From Vulcanimicrobiota bacterium (lineage in GTDB: Bacteria; Vulcanimicrobiota; Vulcanimicrobiia; Vulcanimicrobiales; Vulcanimicrobiaceae): DNA of 48,435 nucleotides. This document shows, piece after piece, positions 35,629 through 43,508 of this stretch (position 1 is its first letter; every line of letters starts with the position of its first letter). The position numbers and the translations under genes were made by a program. The stretch lies in NCBI GenBank assembly GCA_019240755.1, contig JAFAXS010000002.1, positions 1 to 48,435 on the forward strand. The letters are read 5' to 3'. Under the pieces are notes generated by a model that saw only the letters and a program-made list of their open reading frames with translations, had not been told where the DNA came from and did no database searches.

Positions 35629-36317
35629 TGGGAACGATGATCGAGTTTGCGCGCGGCGATGGCGGCCGCGCGCCGGGGTATCTGGCTCAGGCCAACTCCG
35701 GCCCCGAGTCGCCGGGAATCGTGCTCGTGCAAGAGTGGTGGGGCGTTGACGAGCGGCTTAAGGCAACGGCGGATCGACTCGCGTCACACGGGTTCAACGT
35801 GCTGATACCGGACTTATATCGCGGGCGCAGCGCCGCGACCGGCGATGAAGCGAACCACCTCATGGAGGGCTTGGACTTTACCGATGCCGCGACGCAAGAT
35901 CTCATGGGCGCGCAAAACTTCTTACGGGACAAAGGGGCGCGACGAGTCGGAGTCATGGGGTTCTGCATGGGCGGCGCGTTGGCGCTGATCGCCGCCATGC
36001 ACGATGGTTTCGACGCCGCGAGCATTTGGTACGGCTATCCTCCAGCCGAGGCGGGCGACCCGGGGAAAATTTCGATTCCGGTGCAGGGACACTGGGCGAC
36101 CGAGGACGGCTTCTTCACGATCAACGGAGTGGATTCGCTTGAGCAGCGTTTGAAAGCGTCGGGCGTTCCGCACGAGTTTCATCGTTACGAGGCCCAGCAC
36201 GGGTTCTTCAACACGGGGCAACCCGGCAAGGGCGGGCTGGGTCACTATCACCGCGAGCATGCCGAAACGGCATGGCAGCGCACGATCGACTTCTTCGACC
36301 GCACGCTTCACAAATAA
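35628..36317 (+). CDS. Dienelactone hydrolase family protein
   Basis: An alpha/beta hydrolase of 229 residues with the cysteine nucleophile Cys113 in GFCMGG, the family hallmark that replaces serine, and a late histidine in AQHGFFN. The substrate-binding start IVLVQEWWGVDERLK is also typical. It may hydrolyse lactones or esters of aromatic breakdown; the true substrate is not evident. The ATG overlaps the stop of the DUF5069 gene. Confidence 0.87.
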   Translation: MGTMIEFARGDGGRAPGYLAQANSGPESPGIVLVQEWWGVDERLKATADRLASHGFNVLIPDLYRGRSAATGDEANHLMEGLDFTDAATQDLMGAQNFLRDKGARRVGVMGFCMGGALALIAAMHDGFDAASIWYGYPPAEAGDPGKISIPVQGHWATEDGFFTINGVDSLEQRLKASGVPHEFHRYEAQHGFFNTGQPGKGGLGHYHREHAETAWQRTIDFFDRTLHK

Positions 36318-36320
36318 GGG

Positions 36321-36396
36321 TGGTGCCAAGGGGCAGAATCGAACTGCCGACACCGCGCTTTTCAGGCGCGTGCTCTACCGACTGAGCTACCTTGGC
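36321..36396 (-). tRNA. tRNA-Phe (GAA)
   Basis: A 76-base gene including an encoded CCA. The acceptor strands GCCAAGG and CCTTGGC pair, and the anticodon loop CTGAAAA gives GAA. It is the last of three tRNA genes in the Val-Asp-Phe order read along the minus strand. Confidence 0.95.
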
Positions 36397-36462
36397 TCGA
36401 TTGTTTTTGGCGAGCGCATCGCGGTGCCGTTGAACTCCGACCGCGCGATGCGCTCGTGACGA

Positions 36463-36539
36463 TGGCGACGCTGATGGGGCTCGAACCCACGACCTTCGCC
36501 GTGACAGGGCGACGCTCTAACCAACTGAGCTACAGCGCC
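36463..36539 (-). tRNA. tRNA-Asp (GTC)
   Basis: A 77-base gene with acceptor strands GGCGCTG and CAGCGTC (one G-U pair), discriminator G and an encoded CCA. The anticodon loop CTGTCAC gives GTC. Confidence 0.95.
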
Positions 36540-36561
36540 AAAGACCGGCTTCACCGGCATT

Positions 36562-36636
36562 TGGTGGGCACGGCTGGGCTCGAACCAGCGACCCCCCGCG
36601 TGTGAAGCGGATGCTCTCCCACTGAGCTACGCGCCC
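36562..36636 (-). tRNA. tRNA-Val (CAC)
   Basis: A 75-base gene with acceptor strands GGGCGCG and CGTGCCC, a GCTGG/CCAGC T-stem and an encoded CCA. The anticodon loop TTCACAC gives CAC. It is the first of the three-gene tRNA cluster; a second valine tRNA (GAC) lies at the right end of the window. Confidence 0.94.
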
Positions 36637-36734
36637 AAGCCGGAGACGGCTCTTGGACAAATTCACATGTTACCCTACCCGTCGGTCGACCGTCCAGCGC
36701 GGACTCGCAACGCGCGTCGTGAAAAATTATCGGC

Positions 36735-38198
36735 GTGAGGCTTCCTGGGGCCATGCTTGCCGCGGTCGTGACGGCGGCCACCTCGGTTCAGTTTCCGGTG
36801 TCCACGTCGAGTGAATCGGCGCAAGCCGCCGTCGACCGCGGACTCTTCCTATATTACGCCTACGACGGCTTCGCGGCGTATGACGCCTTTCAAGTGGCGG
36901 CGCGATACGATCCGCGGCTCGCCATGGCGTACTGGGGAATGGCGCTCTCGAGCGGCCCTGACCTCAATACGCCGATGACTGCCGCGCAGTTCGCTCGCGG
37001 CGCTGCCTCGATTTCGAAGGCCGAAGCGCTGCTCGCCGGCGCCACGCCGCGCGAGCGACAGTTCGTCGCGATCATGGGCGAGCGTTATAAAGGAAGCTTT
37101 GCGCGATGGAGCGCTGACGACGCCGCGTATCGCGAGGCGATGCTGCGCTTCGCGCGCGCATCCGGCGACGAAGCGGCGGAGCTTTTGGCTGCCGAAGCCT
37201 CACTGGAAGCCGGTGGTCTGAGCTGGAAGGGCGGACAGCCTGCGAGACCGCCTTCCCGCGACGCGCTCGCTCTGGTAAGCGACGTCCTTCAACGCGACCC
37301 GTCCAACCCGATGGCGAACCACCTCTGCATCCATCTCTACGACGTGGCCCCCGATCGGACGCCCGCGCTGGCGTGCGCGCAGCATCTCGATGCCGCATCC
37401 TTTGCGTCCGAAGCGGAACACCTCGCGCACATGCCGGCTCACTACTGGATTGAAACCGGCGACTATGCACGGGCGGAGGCTTCGAGCCAGCGGGCCATCG
37501 CATTGCTGAATGACTTGCCCGCTTCAGAGTCGGGCGCCGAATATGAAGCGCACTATCGAAAGCACGACATTGCCGTTGGTTACTCCGCCACCATGATGCT
37601 CGGCAGCTATGCCGCGGCTCGCCACTGGGCCGATCGCATGGCCGGAGCGTTCGATACGAGCTTTTACGCACTCACCGCGCTGCGTTTCGGGCGCTATTCG
37701 GAAGCGTATGGCGAAGCCGATTCGGGCTTTGAAGCACCGAGCGTTAAAGGCTTGGCTGCGCTGCAGCTGGGACGGCTCAGCGAAGCGGCGCTCATCGCAG
37801 GAAAAATTTCTACCGCGAAGAGCGGCGCGCCGGGAAGCTATCTCGCCGACCTGTTCTTGGCACGGCTTGCCGAAGCCAAGGGCGACGTGAGCGCGGCGCG
37901 CGGCTGGATCGCCCGGGCCGAGACAACGCAGCGTGCCGAGTTCAGCGCCGAAGTCATTCCGTTGATTCCCGCGGGGGAAGCGCTCGGAGCGCTCGAGCTG
38001 CGTCTCGGCGATGCGCCCCGCGCAATCGACGCGTTCACCCAGACGCTGCAATTGTATCCGAACGATCCGCGCGCGCTCTTCGGCTTGGCTGAAGCTTACC
38101 TAACTATAAAGAGCCCGCGCGAAGCCGCCGCCGTTCGCGCGCGATTCGAGGGGGAGTGGAAGGGCGCAGACACCAATGCGCAAGACGCCCTTCCTTGA
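36735..38198 (+). CDS. TPR-repeat protein with signal-like N-terminus
   Basis: A 487-residue protein starting at a GTG with MRLPGAMLAAVVTAATSVQF, which looks like a short signal peptide. Tetratricopeptide-type helix pairs run through most of it, for example FQVAARYDPRLAMAYWGMALS, then MANHLCIHLYD and, near the end, QLYPNDPRALFGLAEAYLTIK. TPR proteins are scaffolds for protein interaction. No fused enzyme domain is visible. It is divergent from the tRNA cluster and stands alone. Confidence 0.7.
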   Translation: MRLPGAMLAAVVTAATSVQFPVSTSSESAQAAVDRGLFLYYAYDGFAAYDAFQVAARYDPRLAMAYWGMALSSGPDLNTPMTAAQFARGAASISKAEALLAGATPRERQFVAIMGERYKGSFARWSADDAAYREAMLRFARASGDEAAELLAAEASLEAGGLSWKGGQPARPPSRDALALVSDVLQRDPSNPMANHLCIHLYDVAPDRTPALACAQHLDAASFASEAEHLAHMPAHYWIETGDYARAEASSQRAIALLNDLPASESGAEYEAHYRKHDIAVGYSATMMLGSYAAARHWADRMAGAFDTSFYALTALRFGRYSEAYGEADSGFEAPSVKGLAALQLGRLSEAALIAGKISTAKSGAPGSYLADLFLARLAEAKGDVSAARGWIARAETTQRAEFSAEVIPLIPAGEALGALELRLGDAPRAIDAFTQTLQLYPNDPRALFGLAEAYLTIKSPREAAAVRARFEGEWKGADTNAQDALP

Positions 38199-38207
38199 GA
38201 CCTTCCG

Positions 38208-38402
38208 TCACGCCGCTTGGTCGCGTCGCAAGCTGCGCGCGACCGCTGCGAGCGTATCGCTCAGCGCCTGTGCCGCGTTTGCGACGACGGCGCGCGCCGT
38301 GATTTGCGGCAGGATCGCGACATCTTTACGGTGCCGGCTATAGCTCGCGACTACTTCGTCACGGCGAGCGCGGACTTCGTTTTTGACCCAATAGTCCATC
38401 AT
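38208..38402 (-). CDS. Small helical protein of unknown function
   Basis: A 64-residue protein beginning MMDYWVKNEVRARRDEVVAS, rich in Arg and Ala and probably helical. AAAGG lies just upstream of the two adjacent ATG codons. It begins 29 bases downstream of the terminator that follows the 29-residue peptide gene. Reading through that terminator would co-express the two, but the terminator looks efficient. It converges with the TPR gene. I do not recognise a family. Confidence 0.55.
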   Translation of the reverse strand: MMDYWVKNEVRARRDEVVASYSRHRKDVAILPQITARAVVANAAQALSDTLAAVARSLRRDQAA

Positions 38403-38430
38403 TCGCCTTTCTGTTGGAAGAAAACCGATT

Positions 38431-38465
38431 AAAATGAAAAGGCCCCCGACGTTCGCGGAGGCCTT
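38431..38465 (-). terminator. Rho-independent terminator after the small peptide gene
   Basis: On the minus strand, AAGGCCTCCG and CGGGGGCCTT form a ten-pair stem (one G-U) around a seven-base loop, followed by TTTTCATTTT. It lies 24 bases after the stop codon of the 29-residue peptide. Confidence 0.85.
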
Positions 38466-38488
38466 CGAAAGGAAACTAGAAGCGGCGG

Positions 38489-38578
38489 TTACGCCGTAAT
38501 CCCCTCCGAAGGCTGAACAAACGTCGACCCGCAGCCCATGTTGGGTGCAGGGAAGCACAGCGTAATGTTATCGTTCAT
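38489..38578 (-). CDS. 29-residue peptide of unknown function, possible RiPP precursor
   Basis: A short gene bounded by its own promoter, ribosome binding site and terminator. The peptide begins MNDNITLC, holds NMGCGSTF in the middle and ends GITA; its only cysteines are at positions 8 and 16. GGAGG lies 6 bases upstream of the ATG. The first codons (ATGAACGATAA) are the same as those of the HiPIP gene at 48184, whose upstream region also matches. The peptide has no signal sequence and is too short to be a standard protein. Options are a ribosomally made, modified peptide, a regulatory leader or a signalling peptide. No modifying enzyme gene is adjacent. Confidence 0.6.
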   Translation of the reverse strand: MNDNITLCFPAPNMGCGSTFVQPSEGITA

Positions 38579-38618
38579 TCGTGCCTCCTTTGCGGACGGA
38601 ATCGAGTAATATTGCAGC

Positions 38619-38647
38619 ACCTTAACACGACACGCATGGTTTGTCAA
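38619..38647 (-). promoter_or_regulatory. Strong promoter for the small peptide gene
   Basis: On the minus strand, a perfect TTGACA -35 box (38642-38647) is followed by a 17-base spacer and TAAGGT at 38619-38624. The start of transcription would lie about 35 bases before the ATG. It is one of the best promoters in the window. Confidence 0.75.
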
Positions 38648-38662
38648 ACGCGCTGCGAAGAC
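38634..38662 (-). promoter_or_regulatory. Conserved upstream element, copy 1 (peptide gene)
   Basis: A 29-base block overlapping the -35 box that matches 48340-48369 upstream of the HiPIP gene, with four substitutions and one inserted base. Both copies contain ACAAACCATGC on the minus strand. It could be a regulator site or a remnant of a duplicated promoter. Confidence 0.6.
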
Positions 38663-38670
38663 ATGGAGTC

Positions 38671-38815
38671 GTGCGTTTAGGCGCGTTCATCGCTCGGTGC
38701 CGGTATCGGCGTCGCGATCGGAGCGGCGTCACATCACGTCGTAGAAGGGCTTGCCCTGGGCGTGGCGTTCGGCGTTGCGATCGGCGCGCCCGTCGACCGC
38801 GGAAGGCGTCGTTAA
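38671..38815 (+). pseudogene. Frameshifted glycine-zipper membrane protein remnant
   Basis: From a GTG at 38671 the frame reads MRLGAFIA. After one extra C at 38695 the next frame continues as GAGIGVAIGAASHHVV and then LALGVAFGVAIGAPVD, ending at TAA (38813-38815). The G-xxx-G-rich helices are those of small glycine-zipper membrane proteins. The upstream GGAG is close to the GTG. A sequencing error at the C would restore the gene. Confidence 0.45.
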
Positions 38816-38816
38816 C

Positions 38817-39158
38817 TTAGTACGGCAGTTGTCGAGGGCTTAACGTGAAGGCGCCGGATTCACAGATCTCAACGACCTGCGGCTCGCTCAATCGGCGAAA
38901 CGTCTTGTTACCGTACTGAAAATCGTCGCCGGCCTGCGTTCTATCGTACCGTGCTTGCGCACCGGGATTCAACTGCGGGCGGGGCTGCAGCGTCTGCTTC
39001 TTGAAGTTCACCCCGTACGCCGCTTCGTCAGTGAACAGCACGACGTCGCCCCGACCGTTGGCGTATCCGCCGTACACGGGCTCGGCCACGTCGGCGCCCG
39101 TCGAGTTACGGGGAGGCTTGATGGATAAGACGGCAACGGGTGGATTAGCGGTCGGCAT
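38817..39158 (-). CDS. Small protein of unknown function
   Basis: A 113-residue protein from an ATG at 39158 with a possible AAAGG just upstream. It is polar with a proline-rich start (MPTANPPVAVLSIKPPRN), then YANGRGDVVLFTDEAAYGVNF and a basic/tyrosine-rich centre. No signal peptide or domain is recognised. A longer upstream reading would cross into the next gene and is not supported. Its stop is two bases from that of the frameshifted glycine-zipper remnant on the other strand. Confidence 0.5.
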   Translation of the reverse strand: MPTANPPVAVLSIKPPRNSTGADVAEPVYGGYANGRGDVVLFTDEAAYGVNFKKQTLQPRPQLNPGAQARYDRTQAGDDFQYGNKTFRRLSEPQVVEICESGAFTLSPRQLPY

Positions 39159-39201
39159 GACCTTTATACAACGCGTCAGCGCGCCGGAAAGTTGCGATTT
39201 T

Positions 39202-39744
39202 TCAAACGCGGCTGTAGATTTCGGTCCGCTCGCCTGCCCACGTGCGACCATTGTCCACCGATTCGCTCTGAACCGTTTGGAAAGATCGCGCCGAGATATG
39301 CGAAAACACGAGGCGAATCAGGGCTGGGCGTCCGTTCAGGGAATCGTGGCCTATGAAAATGCCGACGCTGTCGTGAAAGTGCCCGATGAGCGGCCGCGAT
39401 ACCGTGCCGTCGCCGGCGTCGGCCCAGTAAATGTTCCACTCGCGGCTCGAGGGCCGGTAGATCGTCAACAGCGACCCTCGCACGTGCCGCGCTGGCCTAG
39501 GCACGATGAGCTGGGCGATCGTGGCGCCGTCCCACAGTTTCCGGACGACGTGACCGTTCCCGCTCGGACTCATTTTCCACGTGCCGACTTCGAAGTCGAA
39601 ATCGTGTCGCCCGTCCCGCGCGTCCGGCATACCGATCAGCGCGCCTACGGGAGTGTTAGCCGCTGTGCCGGCCGCGAGCGTGACAGCACAAAGCAAAGGA
39701 ATGATGACGGCTCGTTGAAGTCCGAAGTACACGCTCCAAAACAT
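39202..39744 (-). CDS. Secreted protein, DUF1579-like
   Basis: A 180-residue protein with an N-terminal signal segment (FGLQRAVIIPLLCAVTLAAG). The mature part opens HDFDFEVGTWKMS and continues as WNIYWADAGDGTVSRPLIGHFHD. This resembles the DUF1579-like lipocalin-type family in which an H-x-W/F-x-G-W pattern starts the fold, though the match is partial. It is divergent from the unknown 189-to-207-residue protein at 39783. Function is unknown. Confidence 0.6.
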   Translation of the reverse strand: MFWSVYFGLQRAVIIPLLCAVTLAAGTAANTPVGALIGMPDARDGRHDFDFEVGTWKMSPSGNGHVVRKLWDGATIAQLIVPRPARHVRGSLLTIYRPSSREWNIYWADAGDGTVSRPLIGHFHDSVGIFIGHDSLNGRPALIRLVFSHISARSFQTVQSESVDNGRTWAGERTEIYSRV

Positions 39745-39782
39745 TTCCGCTCCATCGTATTATTCTAGCCACACGAAATCCT

Positions 39783-40406
39783 TTGAAAGAGGTCGCTGCG
39801 CAGGATCACGGAATCAAGTGCGAATGCACCGCAACCGCAATGCCTAACGGCGGCGCCATTATCGGCGTATCGGATCACGGCGGTTGGGCGATACTGGTAA
39901 CGGTAGCGCGCGATGGAACGCTGCTCGATCGCCGCCGTGTAGAACTCGTGGACGACGATCTTCCCGCGATTCCGCATCACCACGAAGCACAGATGCTTCC
40001 GGCGGGCGAGGGAGTGGCGTTAGTCGAGCGCGTGCGCGCCTCGGCGGAAGAGCATGCGGCGCGCGCGCTGGCAGAAGTCGCGACGACTGTGCCGCGCATC
40101 AACGGCGTCGCCCTTCGTAACTGCCCGGAACTCCCGCCGACAATCGCCGAACGAATTAAGGACTACCGCGCACGCAACGTCGCCGACTGGGTGATGTACC
40201 GTCAAGCCCTCGCAAAAGCTGCCGCCGCGCGCGGCTGGGCCGTTTACTGGTACGATTCGAAGAAAGTAGCCGATGATGCGACCCGGTCCTTGCGCATCGC
40301 AAACTTCGACGCGCATTTCCTCGATATGCGCAAAGCCGTCGGGCCGCCGTGGAACAACGACCACAAACTCGCCATGGCCGCAGCGATCTCTACTCAAAAG
40401 GAGTGA
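39783..40406 (+). CDS. Protein of unknown function
   Basis: A cytoplasmic protein of 207 residues from a TTG at 39783, or 188 from an ATG at 39840 that begins MPNGGAIIGVSDHGG; neither has a clear ribosome binding site. The N-terminal region GGAIIGVSDHGGWAILVTVARDGTLLDRRRVEL could be an RNase H-like first strand pair, and WVMYRQALAKAAAARGWAVYWYDSKKV lies later. I do not recognise a family. A lipoprotein gene follows after four bases, with its ribosome binding site inside this gene's 3' end. Confidence 0.55.
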   Translation: MKEVAAQDHGIKCECTATAMPNGGAIIGVSDHGGWAILVTVARDGTLLDRRRVELVDDDLPAIPHHHEAQMLPAGEGVALVERVRASAEEHAARALAEVATTVPRINGVALRNCPELPPTIAERIKDYRARNVADWVMYRQALAKAAAARGWAVYWYDSKKVADDATRSLRIANFDAHFLDMRKAVGPPWNNDHKLAMAAAISTQKE

Positions 40407-40410
40407 TGTC

Positions 40411-41418
40411 GTGAACGCCGCTGGTCTAGCGAAGTGCCCCACCGCCCTCGTTGCGCTGGCGTTGTGCTCGGCCTGCGCCGGCTCGGCGGTCGCGCCGTCA
40501 ACCGCGACGCTAAGTGCCACCTACGTCGGCCGCACGCTCTCCGTCAACGGCAGATTGGTAACGGCTGCGCGCCTGGGCCCGCCGAACCGTTACGCGGTGA
40601 TCGCTCCTCACGGGCATGGCAGGCGGCCGCACGAGTACATCATCAACGACTACGGTACGTACGCCGGTATCTTCAACTATCCGAAGAGCACGAATCAAAA
40701 AGGCATCATCAATAACGTCGGCGGGCAGGGATGCACGAACGTCCTCTCCGGCTATGGAAAGAAGACGTTCTGGATCGTCGCGGGCACCGCTCAGATCACG
40801 AACTACAAGGTCCCGCAGACGCCGATAAAGACGCTCTCCGTTCCGTCCGGCGCCAACCCATCGAGCTGCGCCATGAATACCGCGGGCGACCTCGCCGTGG
40901 GGATCTTGTATGGGTCGGATACCGGCGACATCTTCATCTTCAAGCACGCGAGCGGGAAGGGCACGGCGATTCCAACGCCCTTGGCCCGAGAATACTTCGA
41001 CGGCTACGACGCCAAGGGGAATCTCTTCTTGGACGGTTTCACCAACGCATCGGCCTTCCAGCTCGACGAGATCCCGAGCGGCACCAAGACGGTCCAAACG
41101 ATCGTCACGAGCAACACGGTGGGCTTCCCCGGCTCGGTGCAGTGGGACGGCACGTACCTCACGGTCACCGATCAGGCGAACAACTCGATGTATCAATACA
41201 CCGTCACGGGAACGCACGCGAAGCTGAAGGGCACGATAAGGCTGATGGGCGCCGGGGACTGCGCGCAGACCTGGATCGTTATGGGCCTCGTCTATTGCGC
41301 GGACGCGACCAACCAAGACGGCGAGGTCTTCAAGTACCCCGGCGGGGGTTCGGCGCTTGCGATCCTCGGCAGCGGTTTCCCGTTACCGCTGGGAACGGTG
41401 GCAGCCAACAAATACTGA
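40411..41418 (+). CDS. Lipoprotein, beta-propeller-like
   Basis: A 335-residue protein from a GTG at 40411 with AAAAGGAG 7 bases upstream. The N-terminus is a lipoprotein signal with a probable lipidated Cys22 in LCSAC. The mature part has repeated blocks with aromatic-Gly turns and NPSSCAMNTAGDLAVGILYGSDTGDIFIFKH, then EYFDGYDAKGNLFLDGF, which look like propeller blades (NHL/SMP-30-like). No enzyme residues stand out. It precedes the GloVer lipoprotein gene by 30 bases on the same strand. Confidence 0.65.
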   Translation: MNAAGLAKCPTALVALALCSACAGSAVAPSTATLSATYVGRTLSVNGRLVTAARLGPPNRYAVIAPHGHGRRPHEYIINDYGTYAGIFNYPKSTNQKGIINNVGGQGCTNVLSGYGKKTFWIVAGTAQITNYKVPQTPIKTLSVPSGANPSSCAMNTAGDLAVGILYGSDTGDIFIFKHASGKGTAIPTPLAREYFDGYDAKGNLFLDGFTNASAFQLDEIPSGTKTVQTIVTSNTVGFPGSVQWDGTYLTVTDQANNSMYQYTVTGTHAKLKGTIRLMGAGDCAQTWIVMGLVYCADATNQDGEVFKYPGGGSALAILGSGFPLPLGTVAANKY

Positions 41419-41448
41419 CGCTCTGATCGTCGGAGGGAGGATCGTTGC

Positions 41449-42669
41449 ATGAAAGAGTCTCGTTGTAACCATGTTTGTCGTGGCTTCAGTATTTGCGTAG
41501 TCGCATTGCTCGCAGCGTGCAGCGGCGGAGCACCGCCGATCGCTCGACCGGGCGGGATGCAACCAACAGCGGGGATAGCGGTACCTGCTGCGACCTTCCA
41601 GGTGCTGTACCACTTCCATGGGCATCGCCGCGGCGACGGAGCAAGGCCGGAAGCCACCCTGATCGACCTGGACGGTAAGCTGTATGGCACGACGCCCCGG
41701 GGTGGTGCAAAACATGGCGGAACGGTGTTCAGCGTAACGACGACCGGCACGGAGAAGGTGCTGTACAACTTCGGGGCCGCCTCCGGTGACGGCATGTTCC
41801 CGGTTTCCCGACTGATCAAGTTGAATGGCGCACTGTACGGCACGACCGTCGGCGGTGGTGCGAACGGCGTCGGAACCGTCTTCCGCGTTACGACGGCCGG
41901 CAGGGAACGGGTGCTGTATAGTTTCGCTGGCGGCTCCGACGGAGCCAACCCGGAAGCGGGCCTCCTCAACGTGAACGGCACGATGTACGGCACAACCTCG
42001 CGGGGCGGTACGAATGGCAGCGGAACCGTTTTTAGCGTTGCGACGACCGGCACGGAGCAGGTGCTGCACAGCTTCGGAAGTGGCTCCGACGGCGCGGAAC
42101 CACTGGCGAGCCTAATCCACGTGAACGGCGTTCTGTACGGTACGACCTTTATGGGCGGCGCGAACGGCAGCGGAACGGTCTTTGCTATTACGACGAGCGG
42201 CACGGAGAAAGTGCTGCACAGTTTTGGTGGCGCCGACGGGATTGAACCCGATTCGCGGTTGCTCAACGTAAACGGCACGATGTACAGCACGACCAGCAGC
42301 GGCGGCTCGAGCGCTTGGGGAACCGTTTTCTCCATCACGACGACCGGCACGGAGAAGGTCTTGTATAACTTCCGTGACGATTATGACGCAGCGAGCCCCG
42401 GCGGTGGCTTAATCAACGTAAAGCGGACGCTGTACGGCACGACGTATCAAGGCGGCAGTTCGGGATGCTTCTTTGGTTGCGGAACGATCTTCAGCATTAC
42501 GACGGCCGGTAAGGAGCACGTGCTGTATCGATTCTCGGGCGGTTCCGACGGAGCTGGCCCACTCGGCGGCCTGATCGACGTAAACGGCACGATGTACGGC
42601 ACGGCCAGCTTGGACGGCACGGGATGCTTGCACAAGGGTTGCGGGACGATTTTCGCGTTGATTCCGTAG
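41449..42669 (+). CDS. Lipoprotein with seven GloVer repeats
   Basis: A 406-residue surface lipoprotein with lipobox Cys24 in LLAAC. Seven copies of the GloVer pattern follow, each starting GTVF or GTIF, then a T-T-x-G-x-E-x-V-L-Y-x-F segment, and ending in an xLYGTT or xMYGTT motif before the next block. The last copy stops at GTIFALIP. The first part (FQVLYHFHG) would supply the missing strands, as in the ring closure of a seven-blade propeller. GGAGG lies upstream of the ATG. Repeats are also alike at the DNA level, so they arose by tandem duplication. Confidence 0.85.
   Translation: MKESRCNHVCRGFSICVVALLAACSGGAPPIARPGGMQPTAGIAVPAATFQVLYHFHGHRRGDGARPEATLIDLDGKLYGTTPRGGAKHGGTVFSVTTTGTEKVLYNFGAASGDGMFPVSRLIKLNGALYGTTVGGGANGVGTVFRVTTAGRERVLYSFAGGSDGANPEAGLLNVNGTMYGTTSRGGTNGSGTVFSVATTGTEQVLHSFGSGSDGAEPLASLIHVNGVLYGTTFMGGANGSGTVFAITTSGTEKVLHSFGGADGIEPDSRLLNVNGTMYSTTSSGGSSAWGTVFSITTTGTEKVLYNFRDDYDAASPGGGLINVKRTLYGTTYQGGSSGCFFGCGTIFSITTAGKEHVLYRFSGGSDGAGPLGGLIDVNGTMYGTASLDGTGCLHKGCGTIFALIP
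41719..42669 (+). repeat. Tandem DNA repeats within the GloVer gene
   Basis: Units start near 41719, 41871, 42022, 42173, 42319, 42480 and 42646, so the period is about 150 bases with some longer steps. Each opens with GGAACCGT- or GGAACGGT-like sequence and carries CGACGACCGGCACGGAG or a variant. Confidence 0.75.
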
Positions 42670-42680
42670 GTAGGGGAGCG

Positions 42681-43508
42681 TTATTGCGTCGTCGTCAACG
42701 CCCGCCTGGACGGAAGCCGCACGTGGTCGGCAAGGTGCACCCAACGCAGTAGCCGCACGAGCCACCATGTCGGATCGATTTCGAACCAACGAAAGCCGTG
42801 GCGCGCGGAATAGGGAAAGGCGTGGTGATTGTTGTGCCAGCCCTCGCCCCATGAGATGAGCGCGACCCACCAACAGTTCGTCGATAAGTCGCGCGTGCGA
42901 AACGTTCGGTAGCCGATCGAATGCGCCGCACTATTCACGAGCCACGTCGCGTGATAGCTGACGGCAAGCCGAACGAACATGCCCCAAATCACCCAGCTCC
43001 ACCCTCCCAACGCGAATAAAACGATTGCGAGCGAAAGATGGAGCGGCCACTGCGCGTAGCGTAGTCCGCGATAGAACCGCTGCGCGAAGAGGTCCGGGGC
43101 GAAACGCCGGAGCTCGCTCTCGGTCGGAAACGCTTCGTTGGGCCGGCATAACCAGGCGACGTGCGCCCAACGGAAGCCTCGGTGACGATCGTGCGGATCG
43201 TCGGTCGTATCGGCGTGAGCGTGATGCTTGCGATGCGTAGCCACCCAGCGAATGGGATCGGCTTGCATCGCCAGCGTCCCGAGAATTGCTAGACCGTATT
43301 CCAGCGGTTTGCGCAACCGCAGTCCGCGATGCGTCAGCGTTCGATGAAAGCACAGCGCGATACCGAGCCCGCCGGTGAGGTAGAGCAACACGCCTGCCGC
43401 CGCGACGGCGCTCCAGTGAAAGATTGCAGGAATGAACGCGAGCAAGGCCAGAGCGTGAATCGCGCCCAGGCCGAGCCCGTTGAGCGTCCGGCGAACTCGG
43501 TGGCTCAC
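42681..43508 (-). CDS. Acyl-CoA/fatty acid desaturase
   Basis: An integral membrane di-iron enzyme of 275 residues that inserts a double bond into acyl chains. The three histidine boxes are HRTLTHR (55-61), HRKHHAHAD (from 92) and HNNHHAFP (near 228), matching the delta-9-type desaturase family. Four membrane helices flank them. The GTG start is adjacent to the stop of the zinc-ribbon gene with no gap. It would alter membrane lipid fluidity, for example in the cold. Confidence 0.92.
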   Translation of the reverse strand: MSHRVRRTLNGLGLGAIHALALLAFIPAIFHWSAVAAAGVLLYLTGGLGIALCFHRTLTHRGLRLRKPLEYGLAILGTLAMQADPIRWVATHRKHHAHADTTDDPHDRHRGFRWAHVAWLCRPNEAFPTESELRRFAPDLFAQRFYRGLRYAQWPLHLSLAIVLFALGGWSWVIWGMFVRLAVSYHATWLVNSAAHSIGYRTFRTRDLSTNCWWVALISWGEGWHNNHHAFPYSARHGFRWFEIDPTWWLVRLLRWVHLADHVRLPSRRALTTTQ

